Shown here piece by piece: positions 9,273-17,880 of a stretch of 64,000 nt of DNA. Numbering within the stretch: position 1 is the first letter of the stretch; each line of letters opens with the position of its first letter. A model generated the notes under the pieces. That model was not told where the DNA came from. It made no database searches and was given only the letters and a program-made list of their open reading frames with translations. The position numbers were made by a program, and so were the translations under genes. Origin of the DNA: Bradyrhizobium monzae (lineage in GTDB: Bacteria; Pseudomonadota; Alphaproteobacteria; Rhizobiales; Xanthobacteraceae); assembly GCF_021458635.1 (NCBI RefSeq), contig NZ_JAIRDQ010000002.1, positions 496,001 through 560,000 on the forward strand, written 5' to 3'.

Positions 9273-9626
9273 CTAAATTGCGCCATCATCCAGTTGAATC
9301 CAGTTGACCGCTGCGGACAGCGCGAAGCCGACGCAGGCCGAGAGCGCATCGACCACAAAATCCTCAAGCCTCGCATGCCGCCCCGGCACCCATAGTTGCG
9401 AGATCTCAAGCAGGCCGATCAGGGCAACCGCAACCGCTGAAACAATCCAGCGCCGCTGCGGATAGGCGAGGCCGAAGAAAAGCCCGACCAGAAGGAACGC
9501 GAGCGCGTGATCGCCCTGCTGACCGAGAACAGGGTGTGGCCGAACATACCCAGGTCCGAGCGTTACGAAAGTGACAGCGGCCGCGAGTAGCCACGCGACG
9601 AGTCGAAGAAGAGCGGTAATAACCAC
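9273..9626 (-). CDS. VanZ-like small membrane protein
   Basis: A 117-residue protein with four predicted hydrophobic segments (about residues 3-22, 40-55, 62-80, 95-110). VanZ-family marks are DHALAFLLVGLFFG after the first loop, and EISQLWVPGRHARLEDFVVDALSA, which resembles the family 'E..Q...PGR.....D...N..G' signature. VanZ-like proteins are small inner-membrane proteins, in some bacteria linked to glycopeptide resistance or envelope stress; most have no known activity. The start is a GTG at 9626. It stands alone on the minus strand. Confidence 0.72.
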   Translation of the reverse strand: MVITALLRLVAWLLAAAVTFVTLGPGYVRPHPVLGQQGDHALAFLLVGLFFGLAYPQRRWIVSAVAVALIGLLEISQLWVPGRHARLEDFVVDALSACVGFALSAAVNWIQLDDGAI

Positions 9627-10571
9627 TAAAGCGCCTCGACGGGTTGCCCCGGCCGGGGCTCGCCATTTCTGAGTCTCGATTTCAAAAGCAGGGTCCCTCC
9701 CACAACGGCAACGTCAATGCTCGTAGCCCTTCAGAAAATACTCTTCGTGCGCTGCTGCCGAGGCCGCGAACCTTGAACGATCCAGTCTGGAGCGCTCCAG
9801 CTTGAGCCAGGTCGAACCGTCACTTTCTATGCTCAGCTTACCGGACTGCGGTAAGCGTGTGCGTATGCGGTGGCATTGATCTAGGTGGCGGCGCCGGTTG
9901 CTGGAACAATCCCGATCTCCTGCTGCGAAAACCCCTCCGACCAAATTCATTTCCCGTCTACCCGTGGAACACTGGGTCAAAGTTACCACCTCCTCCTCGC
10001 ACATGCGTCAGAATTCCTTGATGCGCGTGGACGAAAGGAGAGTACTCCGAACGGATCGGACACTGAGCCACAATCCGGATGTGGCCTTGTGCTCTGCAGG
10101 CTTACGCGCTTGCTTTGGATCGGCACACGCCGACTAGGTGCGAAACGGCTGATTGTAGCTGCACATAAGAATGTCGACCCGTTTATTCCAAACGGAGTAC
10201 CAACCTGTAGTGCTTGCCCCGCGCTCCGTTTGGCGCGCAATAGAAACGCGCTTGCGGTTCTCATTCTTGGTGATGGCACGCCCAGGAATGGACAGCCACC
10301 GGCTTCAGCCCGCTCGGGGCCGTCTCATTGGCGAAGACGGCGGCCCGCTATCGTTCGTAGGCAATCAGGTCACACCGCGCAATGCACCGGAAGGCACTTT
10401 GAGCGGTTCACGGTTTCGATGAGCGGACCCAATCCGTAGCCTACCTTAAAAATGGTGCGGAGGGTCTTCCAAGCGAGCCCTATGATTTGCGGAAAGGTGG
10501 AGAGCACAATGATGCAACTGAAGGAAGTCGTATTGCTACGCGACAGGTGATTGCAGAAGAGTCGCACGGTC
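9627..10571. other. Long stretch without a convincing gene
   Basis: About 945 bases upstream of both the VanZ-like gene and the coiled-coil gene. Open frames exist on both strands, but they lack motifs, have strongly shifting composition (Cys/Arg/Ser-rich) and overlap each other. The stretch looks like decayed sequence plus promoter DNA. Nothing specific could be identified. Confidence 0.45.
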
Positions 10572-12614
10572 ATGCTCAACGACGACGTGGTGAAGGTCTC
10601 GCTCACGATGGGACGATATGCCCCCCTGCGGATGGCAGCGGTCATGCTCGCTATCACATGGGCGTCGGAAACGGAGGCCTTCCCGGATCAGACGCGGCAG
10701 CTCGCAGACGCACAACAGGCGACGACTGCCCGCAATCCCGGTTCTGACGAGTTTGAAACGTTGCCGCCGCGCCCAGACGGCAGCTTCGAATCGATACAGG
10801 TTGCGCAAACAACGATCAGCGATACAAGACCCCCGCACCAGGCTCCAGAACAGCAACGCGACTGGGCAGAGTCGCTGTCCTGCGAACTTACCGTTGCAAG
10901 GCGCGACATCGAGTTGCTGCAACATCTTGAGCAGGAGCACGATCGGGCCGAGTGGCTGGTGCAGGATCTCAACGCGGCTCGGCGCGAAGTCGAAGCCCAA
11001 AAGGCGTTGGCATCGAAGGCCGTCGAGGAAGCTTCCCGACTGAAGGAAGCTTCCCGGCTGAATCAAGCCGGCGAAAGTGGCTCCGGTGAGCTGCAGGCAT
11101 CGCAACAAGAGGAGCTCAAGCGATCGGCGCTGCTGGCGCAGGATCTCGCAGCCGCGCGGCGCGATATCGAAACCCAAACTGCGCTGGCGATGAAGGCAAG
11201 TGGGGAGGTGTCCCGGCTGAAACAGGCAGGAGAGACAGGCGAGGAAACATCGCGGCTGAAACAGGTGGAGGAGAGCGGTGCCGCGGAGCTGCGGAAGGCC
11301 GTGCAACAGGAGCGCGAGCGGTCAGCGCGGTTGGAGCAGGATCTCGCAGCCGCGCGGCAAAACATCGAGTCCCAGGCTGCGCTGGCGGCGACGGCAAACG
11401 CGGAACTTTCGCAGCGAAGTCGGGCAGCGGAGGCCAATGCCGCGGATTTGAGGCAATCGATGCAGAAGGAGCGCGAAAGGGCCGACACTCTTGCGCGGGA
11501 TTTCTCCCTGACGCGAAGCGCTATTGATGCCTACCAGGCGCAAACAGCACTGTTGGCGAAAGGTAGCGAGGACGCATTCCCGCAGAAAGCGGCAGCAGAA
11601 AGCGGCGCCGTCGAGTTGCAGAAAGCTCTGCAACAGGAGCGGGATCGGTCCAGGCAGCTGGAGCAGGCACTGGCGGCCGCGCGACGAGATATCGATGCTC
11701 AGACGACGGTGGCGACAAAAGCCAGCAACGAGGTCGCCAAGCTATCGCAGACAGCACAAGCTGGCGCTGCGGAACAGAGGCGATCGATGGAGCAAGAGCA
11801 AGAGAGAGCCAATGCGCTGGCGCATGATCTCTCAATGGCACGCAGCAAGATCTACGCGTACGAGGCTCAAGCGGCCAAAGTTGCCGAGGAAGCGGCGCAG
11901 GTTAAACAAGCGGAAGCGAGCGATATCGCCAACTTACGGCTATCGCAGCAAAAGGAGCGCGAGCGGGCCGAGCAACTGGCACGGGATCTCGCGAAAGCGA
12001 GCCACGATCTCGACGCGCAGACCGAGCGCGCGTCCAAGGCAAGCGAGGAAGTCGTACGGACTAAGCAGGCAGAAGAGCGGAACTCGGCCGAGCTGCGCAG
12101 CTTGCTGCTGCGTGAACGCGCGCGGGCCGAGCGACTGGAGAGGGATCTCGCGTTGGCGCGTCTGGACAACGGCGCGCTTGTGGCGAAAACTCCCTCCGCG
12201 GCGCCTCCACTGGCTGCCGCCGGCAACGCCGTGCGCGAGGCGCCGCAGCCAGCGCCGCCGCCGCCAATCCAGAATCAGGCAGTCCAAGATCAGGCCATAG
12301 CGGCGCGCAACCAGGGCGATGCTTCGGTCAATCCTAACGACGGGGTCCAATCGGCGAAATTAATCGCGCGCGCGAGCGTACTTCTTAAACAGGGAAACAT
12401 CGGCGCGGCGCGGATCGTGCTGGAGCGCGCCGTTGAGATGGGCAGCGCGCAAGCAAGTTTCGCGCTCGCGGAAACCTACGATCCGCTGATACTTCCAAAT
12501 TTTGGAACGTATGGAACGCAAGGCGATCCAACTAAAGCGCGAACTCTATACGCGCGGGCCGAAGCTGGAGGAATCAAGGAGGCGAAGGCGCGATTCGAAG
12601 CGCTGCGTCGATAG
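10572..12614 (+). CDS. Repetitive coiled-coil protein with Sel1/TPR-like C terminus
   Basis: About 680 residues. After a hydrophobic stretch that may be an uncleaved or cleaved export signal (MAAVMLAITWASETEAF) comes a long helical region. It is built of roughly eight repeats of 52-56 residues, each containing a core like 'QQERERSARLEQDLAAARRDIE' and rich in Ala, Glu, Arg, Gln. A Pro-rich hinge (APPPPIQNQ region) leads to a C-terminal Sel1-like helical repeat domain (ARIVLERAVEMGSAQASFALAETYDP). No catalytic motif is visible. It is first in a run of four same-strand genes, so a structural or scaffolding role at the envelope is likely (inference). The frame extends to a TTG at 10551; ATG 10572 is preferred but unproven. 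Confidence 0.75.
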   Translation: MLNDDVVKVSLTMGRYAPLRMAAVMLAITWASETEAFPDQTRQLADAQQATTARNPGSDEFETLPPRPDGSFESIQVAQTTISDTRPPHQAPEQQRDWAESLSCELTVARRDIELLQHLEQEHDRAEWLVQDLNAARREVEAQKALASKAVEEASRLKEASRLNQAGESGSGELQASQQEELKRSALLAQDLAAARRDIETQTALAMKASGEVSRLKQAGETGEETSRLKQVEESGAAELRKAVQQERERSARLEQDLAAARQNIESQAALAATANAELSQRSRAAEANAADLRQSMQKERERADTLARDFSLTRSAIDAYQAQTALLAKGSEDAFPQKAAAESGAVELQKALQQERDRSRQLEQALAAARRDIDAQTTVATKASNEVAKLSQTAQAGAAEQRRSMEQEQERANALAHDLSMARSKIYAYEAQAAKVAEEAAQVKQAEASDIANLRLSQQKERERAEQLARDLAKASHDLDAQTERASKASEEVVRTKQAEERNSAELRSLLLRERARAERLERDLALARLDNGALVAKTPSAAPPLAAAGNAVREAPQPAPPPPIQNQAVQDQAIAARNQGDASVNPNDGVQSAKLIARASVLLKQGNIGAARIVLERAVEMGSAQASFALAETYDPLILPNFGTYGTQGDPTKARTLYARAEAGGIKEAKARFEALRR

Positions 12615-12710
12615 CATGGTCTTGAGCGGCGATGTTCCCAAGTTGGCAATGCGGCAAACGAGGATCGAAAGCGCCGACACGGATGCGGCATGTGTAGAGG
12701 GAGTGGGTCA

Positions 12711-13754
12711 ATGAAACGGATTATCGGATTGCGTCGGCTGCTCTTACTCGCGGCGTTCGCACCATTGCTCCTGCCCATTCAGCCCTGGGCAGCTGCACGG
12801 CCGCAAGACAATCGGCCTCACAAGGTTCGTCTGGCACGGCCCGAGCCGCCGCAGCCGAGGCCTGAAGTGATTTCCATGAACGCCTGGACTGTCGGCCTGG
12901 CCGGCGGTCTGCTCGAGGGCGCGCCGATCCGCCTGGCGGCGGAGATCGCGCGTGTGGTCGACGATGGGGACAACCTGCATGTTCTGCCGGTCGTCACACG
13001 TGGGGCCACGGAGAACCTGAATTCCCTGCTCTATCTGCGCGGCATCGACGCGGCGATCATCAATTCCGACGCGCTCGAGGAATACAAGAGCCAGGTGCCG
13101 GACATCCAACGACGAATTGCGTATGTCCTGAATCTGTTCCCGTCCGAGCTGCAGATCTTCGTTCGACCGGAGATTCAGAGTTTGAACGACCTCGCCGGCA
13201 AGAAGGTCAATTTCAACAACCAGGGCACTGCGGCGGCCTATTCAGGGCCGATGATCTTCAGCCGGCTCAACATCGAGGTGGAAAAAACGTTTATTCCGCA
13301 CCAGGTGGCGCTCGAGCAGATGCGCAAAGGCGAGATGTCAGCCGTCGTCTTCATTACATCGAAGCCGGTGGATGCTTTCGTGAGGGGTCGTTGGGAGCCA
13401 GGTTTCAAGTTCCTGCCCGTCCCGTACGAGAGCAAGTTCGAGGACTACTATCTCCCCGCCACCCTCGACGCGACCGACTATCCCAATCTGATCAAGCAGG
13501 GCGAACGGATTTCGACGATTGCCGTGCCGACCGCTCTGGTCGCCTTCAATTGGCCGGCCAAGACAAATCGCTCTGAGCGCGTTTCGCGCTTCGTCGACCA
13601 CCTGTTCTCCCGGATCGACAGATTGCAGGCACCCGGTTTCGATCCGAAGTGGAAATCCATCAACCTCGCCGCGACGGTTCCGGGTCTGGCGCGCGTCCCT
13701 GCGGCGCAAGCTTGGCTGGATCGTCAACCCGGCGCAAAACAAGCATCACAATGA
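12711..13754 (+). CDS. TAXI-family solute-binding protein
   Basis: A 347-residue protein with a signal peptide (RRLLLLAAFAPLLLPIQPWAAA) and a periplasmic-binding fold of the TAXI group. Typical segments are WTVGLAGGLLEGAPIRLAAEIA, a 'lpvvTrGatENLn' segment, and FPSELQIFVRPEIQSLNDLAGKKVN. TAXI proteins usually deliver substrates to a fused TRAP permease, but no such permease is present. Here it lies between a coiled-coil protein and a TagO-like protein, and its stop overlaps the next start (ATGA). It may therefore be a sensor or a structural part of an envelope complex rather than a transporter subunit. ATG 12711 starts directly at the signal peptide. Confidence 0.85.
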   Translation: MKRIIGLRRLLLLAAFAPLLLPIQPWAAARPQDNRPHKVRLARPEPPQPRPEVISMNAWTVGLAGGLLEGAPIRLAAEIARVVDDGDNLHVLPVVTRGATENLNSLLYLRGIDAAIINSDALEEYKSQVPDIQRRIAYVLNLFPSELQIFVRPEIQSLNDLAGKKVNFNNQGTAAAYSGPMIFSRLNIEVEKTFIPHQVALEQMRKGEMSAVVFITSKPVDAFVRGRWEPGFKFLPVPYESKFEDYYLPATLDATDYPNLIKQGERISTIAVPTALVAFNWPAKTNRSERVSRFVDHLFSRIDRLQAPGFDPKWKSINLAATVPGLARVPAAQAWLDRQPGAKQASQ

Positions 13755-14371
13755 AACGCGCCGCCATCCTGCTTTTTGCTGCACTCGGGTGCACAGGCGG
13801 CATTGCGTCGGCCGAAGAGTCGATGACGCAGCTCCGTTCCTGCCTTCAGAAGGAACACGCGGAGCACCTCGGGTGCTTGAACAAATTGACGCGTACCGTC
13901 GTGCCCCAGCGTCGCATGACGCCGGAAGACGACTGGATCGTCAGCCAGACGACCTCGCCAGTAGACTACGCACCGATCGCGACCGCTACGGCATCGTCAC
14001 GCAGCGGAACCGGCGATTCCGCGATGCAGTTGTCGATTCGCTGCCGCGGCGGCCGGACGGAGCTGGTGCTCGCGGGACCCGGCATCTCCCGCGAAGGAGG
14101 TGATGATGCGATTTCGTATCGCGTCAATGATAATCCGGCGACGCAGGTCGCAGCAGCCGTACCGGCATTCGGTCCCGGCGTCGCGTTCGCCGGGGATGTT
14201 GTTCGCCTCGTGCAGTCGCTCCCGGACGGCGGAGACCTCATTGTCCTCCTCTCACCACGGAGCGGGGCTGCCCATGACGGAACGTTCTCGCTCGCCGGGC
14301 TGGACACGGCGCGCGCGAAAATCGCTGCGGCCTGCAAATGGCCTCGCGCGATCGCGACACCGAATCATTGA
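13751..14371 (+). CDS. TagO/VasI-like periplasmic protein
   Basis: A 206-residue protein with signal peptide (AAILLFAALGCTGGIASA). The rest matches the TagO/VasI pattern of type VI secretion accessory proteins: WIVSQTTSPVDYAPIATA, then LSIRCRGGRTELVLAG, ISYRVNDNPA, and the closing FSLAGLDTARAKIAAACKW. In T6SS, TagO helps TssJLM biogenesis. No other T6SS gene is present, so this is either an orphan or a related domain in another system. The start overlaps the TAXI gene stop by four bases. Two cysteines early in the mature part (SCLQKEH, GCLNKLT) could form a disulfide. Confidence 0.72.
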   Translation: MKRAAILLFAALGCTGGIASAEESMTQLRSCLQKEHAEHLGCLNKLTRTVVPQRRMTPEDDWIVSQTTSPVDYAPIATATASSRSGTGDSAMQLSIRCRGGRTELVLAGPGISREGGDDAISYRVNDNPATQVAAAVPAFGPGVAFAGDVVRLVQSLPDGGDLIVLLSPRSGAAHDGTFSLAGLDTARAKIAAACKWPRAIATPNH

Positions 14372-14406
14372 TTGCTGCAGATGCTTTTCTTCGATGGAGA
14401 CGCAGA

Positions 14407-15006
14407 ATGATCAAGTTTCATCATATTGCCACAGCACTCGCGATGGGAGCGGCCGCCGTTCTGGTGTCCGCATCGTTTGCGGTCGCTGAGCAGGGCGGAA
14501 AATACTGGACACCGGCGGAAGGGCAGCCTGTCTCGCATAAGACGAGCCCTGCGAGACACCATATCGCGACGCAGACAGCGTCGACGCGGATGCGATCCGC
14601 GCTAGCCCGTATTGAGAATCCTGCTGCAACGAAGAAGAAAGAACATCACTTGATCCTGCAGGTGAATACCAACGACCCCACAGCGATGAATCTCGCGCTG
14701 AACAACGCGACGAACGTAGCCCAATACTACAAGGACGCAGGCGAGACGGTGAAGATCGAGGTGGTCACCTTTGGACCCGGCCTGCACATGCTGCGCGAGG
14801 ACACATCGCCGGTAAAGGCGCGCATCGAGGAAATGGCCCTGGGCACGCCCGAGGTTTCGTTCAAGGCCTGCGGCAACACCCAGGAGAAGATGCAGAAGGC
14901 CGAGAGCAAGGATATTCCGATTGTTCGGCAGGCGGAGGTCGTCAAGTCGGGAGTCGTGCACGTGATGGAACTGCAGGAGAAGGGCTGGACCTACGTCAAG
15001 CCGTAG
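14407..15006 (+). CDS. Exported DsrE-like protein
   Basis: A 199-residue protein with a signal peptide (ATALAMGAAAVLVSASFAVA), a linker, and a C-terminal alpha/beta domain. In that domain HHLILQVNTNDPTAMNLALNN and VKIEVVTFGPGLHMLREDT fit the DsrE/YchN fold used in sulfur handling. The single cysteine in FKACGNTQEKM is where DsrE-type proteins can carry the sulfur-binding residue. It lies 35 bases after the TagO-like gene and likely ends that operon. Export to the periplasm is unusual for DsrE proteins; a role in sulfur chemistry is only suggested by the fold. Confidence 0.72.
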   Translation: MIKFHHIATALAMGAAAVLVSASFAVAEQGGKYWTPAEGQPVSHKTSPARHHIATQTASTRMRSALARIENPAATKKKEHHLILQVNTNDPTAMNLALNNATNVAQYYKDAGETVKIEVVTFGPGLHMLREDTSPVKARIEEMALGTPEVSFKACGNTQEKMQKAESKDIPIVRQAEVVKSGVVHVMELQEKGWTYVKP

Positions 15007-15152
15007 GTCGGACCGCCTTCACGGAAGCCGCACTCATGCTGCCGAACAATGCGTCGGTCTCCGAAATGCTCGTGCATTGCCAGTTCGAACCGATGCTCTG
15101 AGATTCGGGCGGAATCGATACCCCATGACCCCGCATTCTCGCGGCTTATGTC

Positions 15153-15755
15153 GCCCGAGCTTTGCTTCGTCATTCCACCCTCTTGTCCAGAGGGGCGCAG
15201 GGAAGACCGGGTGCCGACCTCGCACCCGCGGTCTGCTGCGCGAAAATGTAGCGCAAAGAGACCGCACAACAGCATACAGGTGTGGCCAATCACTCGGCCT
15301 TCCCTGCGCAGTGGTTTGACGGCTTATGCCGTGCTCTCCCGGGAGCCGAGTTCCTTCTGGCCTCCCTCGCCTCGCAGATGAGCGATGCGGTTAACCCGGT
15401 TGGGCGCTCCACACCTCCGCGAAAACTTGACCGTAGCGACGACGGCCAGGACCACACGGTTTTGCCGTACGCGCGTTCGCCGGCCGCCACAGGGTCTTGC
15501 GGCCGTGTGCACACGCACCGCAAGAATGTTGGCGAGACGAACTGTACAGCACAGCTCGTCCGCACGCAGTTTCGGACTCACAGGGACTACCCGCCCTGCC
15601 CGCACCTCTCGTGCCGACGCTGCCGCGTCCACCGCAAGCCCGGCTCTCGATCAGTGACGACGTACGATCGCCCCTCCAGGTCGAGCCGGATGAGCGATAC
15701 ATACGCCATTCCCGAATTTCGGTAAAGCGGAATATTTTTGGCCGGAGGGGTTGAC
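15153..15755 (+). repeat. Dispersed ~0.6 kb intergenic repeat, copy A
   Basis: Shares long blocks with copy B (40524-41131) in the same orientation: GCAGGGAAG..CCGGGTGC, CCTCGCACCCGCGGTC, AATCACTCGGCCTTCCCTGC, GCCGTGCTCTCCCGGGAGCC, CCGTAGCGACGACGGCCAGG and the end GAATTTCGGTAAAG.GGAATATTTTTG..GGAGGGGTTGAC. Open frames inside are not conserved, so it is non-coding. Similar elements are common between genes in Bradyrhizobium (from memory). The decayed sugar operon begins only ~35 bases beyond it. Confidence 0.88.
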
Positions 15756-15789
15756 CGCACGGCGAAACAGGCCGGGCCGAGCCGCGAGC

Positions 15790-16211
15790 TCAAGAAATGG
15801 CCATCCCCGAAACCTTGTCGAAGAGATGCGTTCGCTCCAGATCGAGCGCGACGTCGATAAAGCAATCCGGCGCCGCAGCCACCCCACCGGCATCTGCGCC
15901 GTGAACGGAAATGCGCCGACGGCTCCAATCACGAGCGTATGCGGCCAGAGCGGCTCCACGTCTTTCACCATCAAGCGGACGGATGAGCTCATCGGCACAT
16001 CTTGACGGAGCACGTGGTCAGGCCGCACGCCGAAGCACAACCGGCTGGCCGACGCTCCCCGCGTAGGCCGCCTCGCGGGACTTCGGCAATTTCAGCACCG
16101 CACCCGACGGCTCGCTGAAGACCAGCACGCCGTCGCGAGCGACAATCTCGCCATGGATAAATTCATTCTGGGTGCGCCCATGAAGCCCGCAACGAAGAGA
16201 TTGCTTGGCTT
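15790..16211 (-). pseudogene. Remnant of MalK/UgpC-type sugar ABC ATPase (C-terminal TOBE part)
   Basis: Only the C-terminal third survives, in at least four reading frames. The pieces in order are KPSNLFVAGFMGAPRMN, then FIHGEIVARDGVLVF, SREAAYAGSVGQPVVL, FGVRPDHV with VEPLWPHTLVIGAVGAFPFTAQ, and the true C terminus ALDLERTHLFDKVSGMAIS with its stop at 15790. These are the standard landmarks after the nucleotide-binding domain of MalK/UgpC-like ATPases. The whole ATP-binding domain is missing and the piece is joined at 'IYEKPSN' to a permease fragment. It cannot work. Confidence 0.82.
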
Positions 16212-16360
16212 CTCGTAGATTACGCCCGGCGGGGTCTTGAACGCCGTCACCACGACCCAATAAAGCGGAAACGCCGTGATCAAGCACCACGCCAAGAGAC
16301 ACCGGCCGCGACCAGGCGGCGGCTCCAGCTCGACAGTCCGGTGAGGCCCTGCCCGCTCAT
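16212..16360 (-). pseudogene. Remnant of MalG-type sugar permease (N terminus only)
   Basis: Begins MSGQGLTGLSSWSRRL with an ATGA overlap to the preceding permease fragment. A one-base loss near 16300 shifts the frame. The next frame gives LAWCLITAFPLYWVVVTAFKTPPG, the first membrane helix and loop of MalG-type permeases. The remaining five helices are absent, and the sequence runs straight into the ATPase C-terminal fragment at about 16211. Confidence 0.8.
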
Positions 16361-16580
16361 CGGTGCTTCTCCAGATGCGGTCGCAACAGCGCCAGATAGG
16401 TCACGCCGATGATCGTGATCGCGATCAGGAACAGGAAGCTGAGCGCCGACGTGTAGCCGAGATTGAACTTCTTGAAGCCCTCCTGATAGGCGAACAAGGT
16501 CAGGGTCTCGGTGTCGACCCCCGGTCCGCCGCCCGTGATCACGAACACGGTGTCCATGATCTTGTAGCTCTCCATCAGGC
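16357..16580 (-). pseudogene. Remnant of MalF-type sugar permease (C terminus only)
   Basis: About 72 residues carrying the last part of a carbohydrate ABC permease: ESYKIMDTVFVITGGGPGVD, then the typical LTLFAYQEGFKKFNLGYTSA and the final membrane helix (SFLFLIAITIIGVTYLALL). This corresponds to the C-terminal quarter of MalF/UgpA-type proteins. The 5' part is deleted and the fragment is fused out of frame to ribokinase at about 16580. Confidence 0.82.
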
Positions 16581-17170
16581 GTCAATCCCTCGGCCTCGGT
16601 TTCGTTGGGAACGACGTAGTCGCATAGTGCAAACAGGCCGTCGTCGAATGCGAGCGCCGGTGCCGGGTTGAACACGGTGATGCTGCCCACAGCGCGCGCG
16701 ATCTCAAGCCCGCGCTGCGCGGCCGCGACCGGCTGCTCGAGCTGGGTCACGAAGACGCGGCTGCTGCGGATCGCATCCGCCGCCGCGTCGACATCGGCGG
16801 GGCTGCGACCGTCGGCCGCTCCGCTCACCACGATGATGGCGTTGTCGCCGCGCGTCTCGTGAACGTAGATGAAGGCGGCGCCAGTCCATGCCTCCGCAGT
16901 CCTGGCGACGCGCGGCCGAATTCCCTCGGTTTCCCATGTCCTGATGGCAAGCTCGCCGAAAGCATCGCTGCCGATCCGGGAGATGAAGGTCACGTCCGCG
17001 CCCGCGCGCGCAGCGGCCACGGCCTGGTTCGATCCCTTGCCGCCTGGTCCCATGGCAAATCCCGAGCCCGCGATCGTTTCACCGATCGCAGGCATGGTGC
17101 CGGCCCGGAAGGCCAGATCGACGACGAAGATGCCGAGCACTGCGACGCCAGTCTTGCTCATGGTCGTCAC
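16581..17170 (-). pseudogene. Truncated ribokinase (PfkB family)
   Basis: The first ~196 residues of a ribokinase: substrate-binding VDLAFRAGTMPAIGETI, GPGGKGSNQAVAAARAGADV, and VPNETEAEGLT (the PNETE motif). The protein then leaves the family, because the frame enters the permease fragment. The catalytic C-terminal part with the DTTGAGD-type anion hole and base Asp is lost, so it is almost certainly inactive. The open frame itself continues to 16280 as nonsense. The start is a GTG at 17170 overlapping the RbsD/FucU stop, or the ATG at 17161. Confidence 0.85.
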
Positions 17171-17622
17171 GCTCCGTCCGGCGCGATGACGCCCTTGGAG
17201 AACAGGAAGCAGCCGTAGAAGCGCCGCTCACCGGTGGCGATCACGCAGTAGGCCGTCTTGGCCTTTTCATAGAAGGCATGGCGCTCGACCCCGACCAGCG
17301 GCCAGGAGCGTCCTTCGGCGCGGTCGATCGCGGCCTGCACCTCGCGCTGCACCGGCGGCACCTCCTGGGGCTGGCCGACGATCTCCATGCGGATCGCGGC
17401 ATCGTCGACGAACGTATCGAGCGGCAGCACCGAGAGGATGGCTTCGATCGCCTTTGCCGTGCTGACGTTGTCGATGCGAAGCAGCTCGCCGAACACGGTC
17501 TGGCGCGCGATCGAGTCGGCAGGAAAATTGGTGTCGCACACCACGAGGCGATCTCCGTGCCCCATTGCGCGCAAGGCATAGAGCACGTCGGCATTGAGCA
17601 GTGGATTGATGCCCTTGAGCAT
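17167..17622 (-). CDS. RbsD/FucU family sugar mutarotase
   Basis: A 151-residue protein that fits the RbsD/FucU family, which interconverts pyranose and furanose or alpha and beta anomers of ribose or fucose. Visible marks are MLKGINPLLNADVLYALRAM with GHGDRLVVCDTNFPA (His and Asp of the active site) and the C-terminal AYCVIATGERRFYGCFLFSKG. The normal length suggests it is intact. ATG 17622 follows a GGGA ribosome site. It is the first gene of what was a sugar uptake operon. Every gene behind it is broken, so it may be a bystander still expressed from the old promoter. Confidence 0.88.
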   Translation of the reverse strand: MLKGINPLLNADVLYALRAMGHGDRLVVCDTNFPADSIARQTVFGELLRIDNVSTAKAIEAILSVLPLDTFVDDAAIRMEIVGQPQEVPPVQREVQAAIDRAEGRSWPLVGVERHAFYEKAKTAYCVIATGERRFYGCFLFSKGVIAPDGA

Positions 17623-17704
17623 GTTGCGTCCCTCTCTTGTCTTCAAAAATCGCCCGAACTCTGATGGTCCGGATGCCAACCCATATCACCGCAAGGTAAC
17701 GCCT

Positions 17705-17880
17705 TTAATCCCCGTCGGGAATCCAGGTGTTCGGGGCGGCGACGACCCGATTGCCCATCGCGATCAACGGTGCCACCAGGCTGATGAAGCCGAGCAACGG
17801 GGCCTCCTGCTTGCCGCCGACGAACAGTTTTGCCGTCCGATCGATCGGCGGCGCGCCAAATCTGGCGCTGTCGGCTGGGG
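17705..17880 (-). pseudogene. Aldehyde dehydrogenase scrap
   Basis: Two ALDH pieces are joined in one frame: PPIDRTAKLFVGGKQ (an N-terminal ALDH-type segment) and directly after it APLLGFISLVAPLIAMGNRV (the cofactor-domain segment found ~100 residues later in ALDHs). The stop follows at 17705. An internal deletion and loss of both ends are implied. Identification is from memory of ALDH motifs and rests on two short stretches. Confidence 0.55.

Noticed and set aside
9714..10439. Open frames on both strands between VanZ-like and coiled-coil genes
   Set aside because: They overlap each other, lack motifs and have non-coding-like composition.
13751..14371. Evidence of a type VI secretion locus
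   Set aside because: Only a TagO-like domain is present; no Tss or Hcp gene lies in the window.
15282..15725. Possible protein inside repeat copy A
   Set aside because: The reading frame is not kept in copy B, where indels shift it; the element is non-coding.
16280..16580. In-frame continuation of ribokinase to 296 residues, which looks like a normal-length protein
   Set aside because: After PNETEAEGLT the residues are antisense-frame nonsense of a permease fragment; ribokinase catalytic motif is absent.
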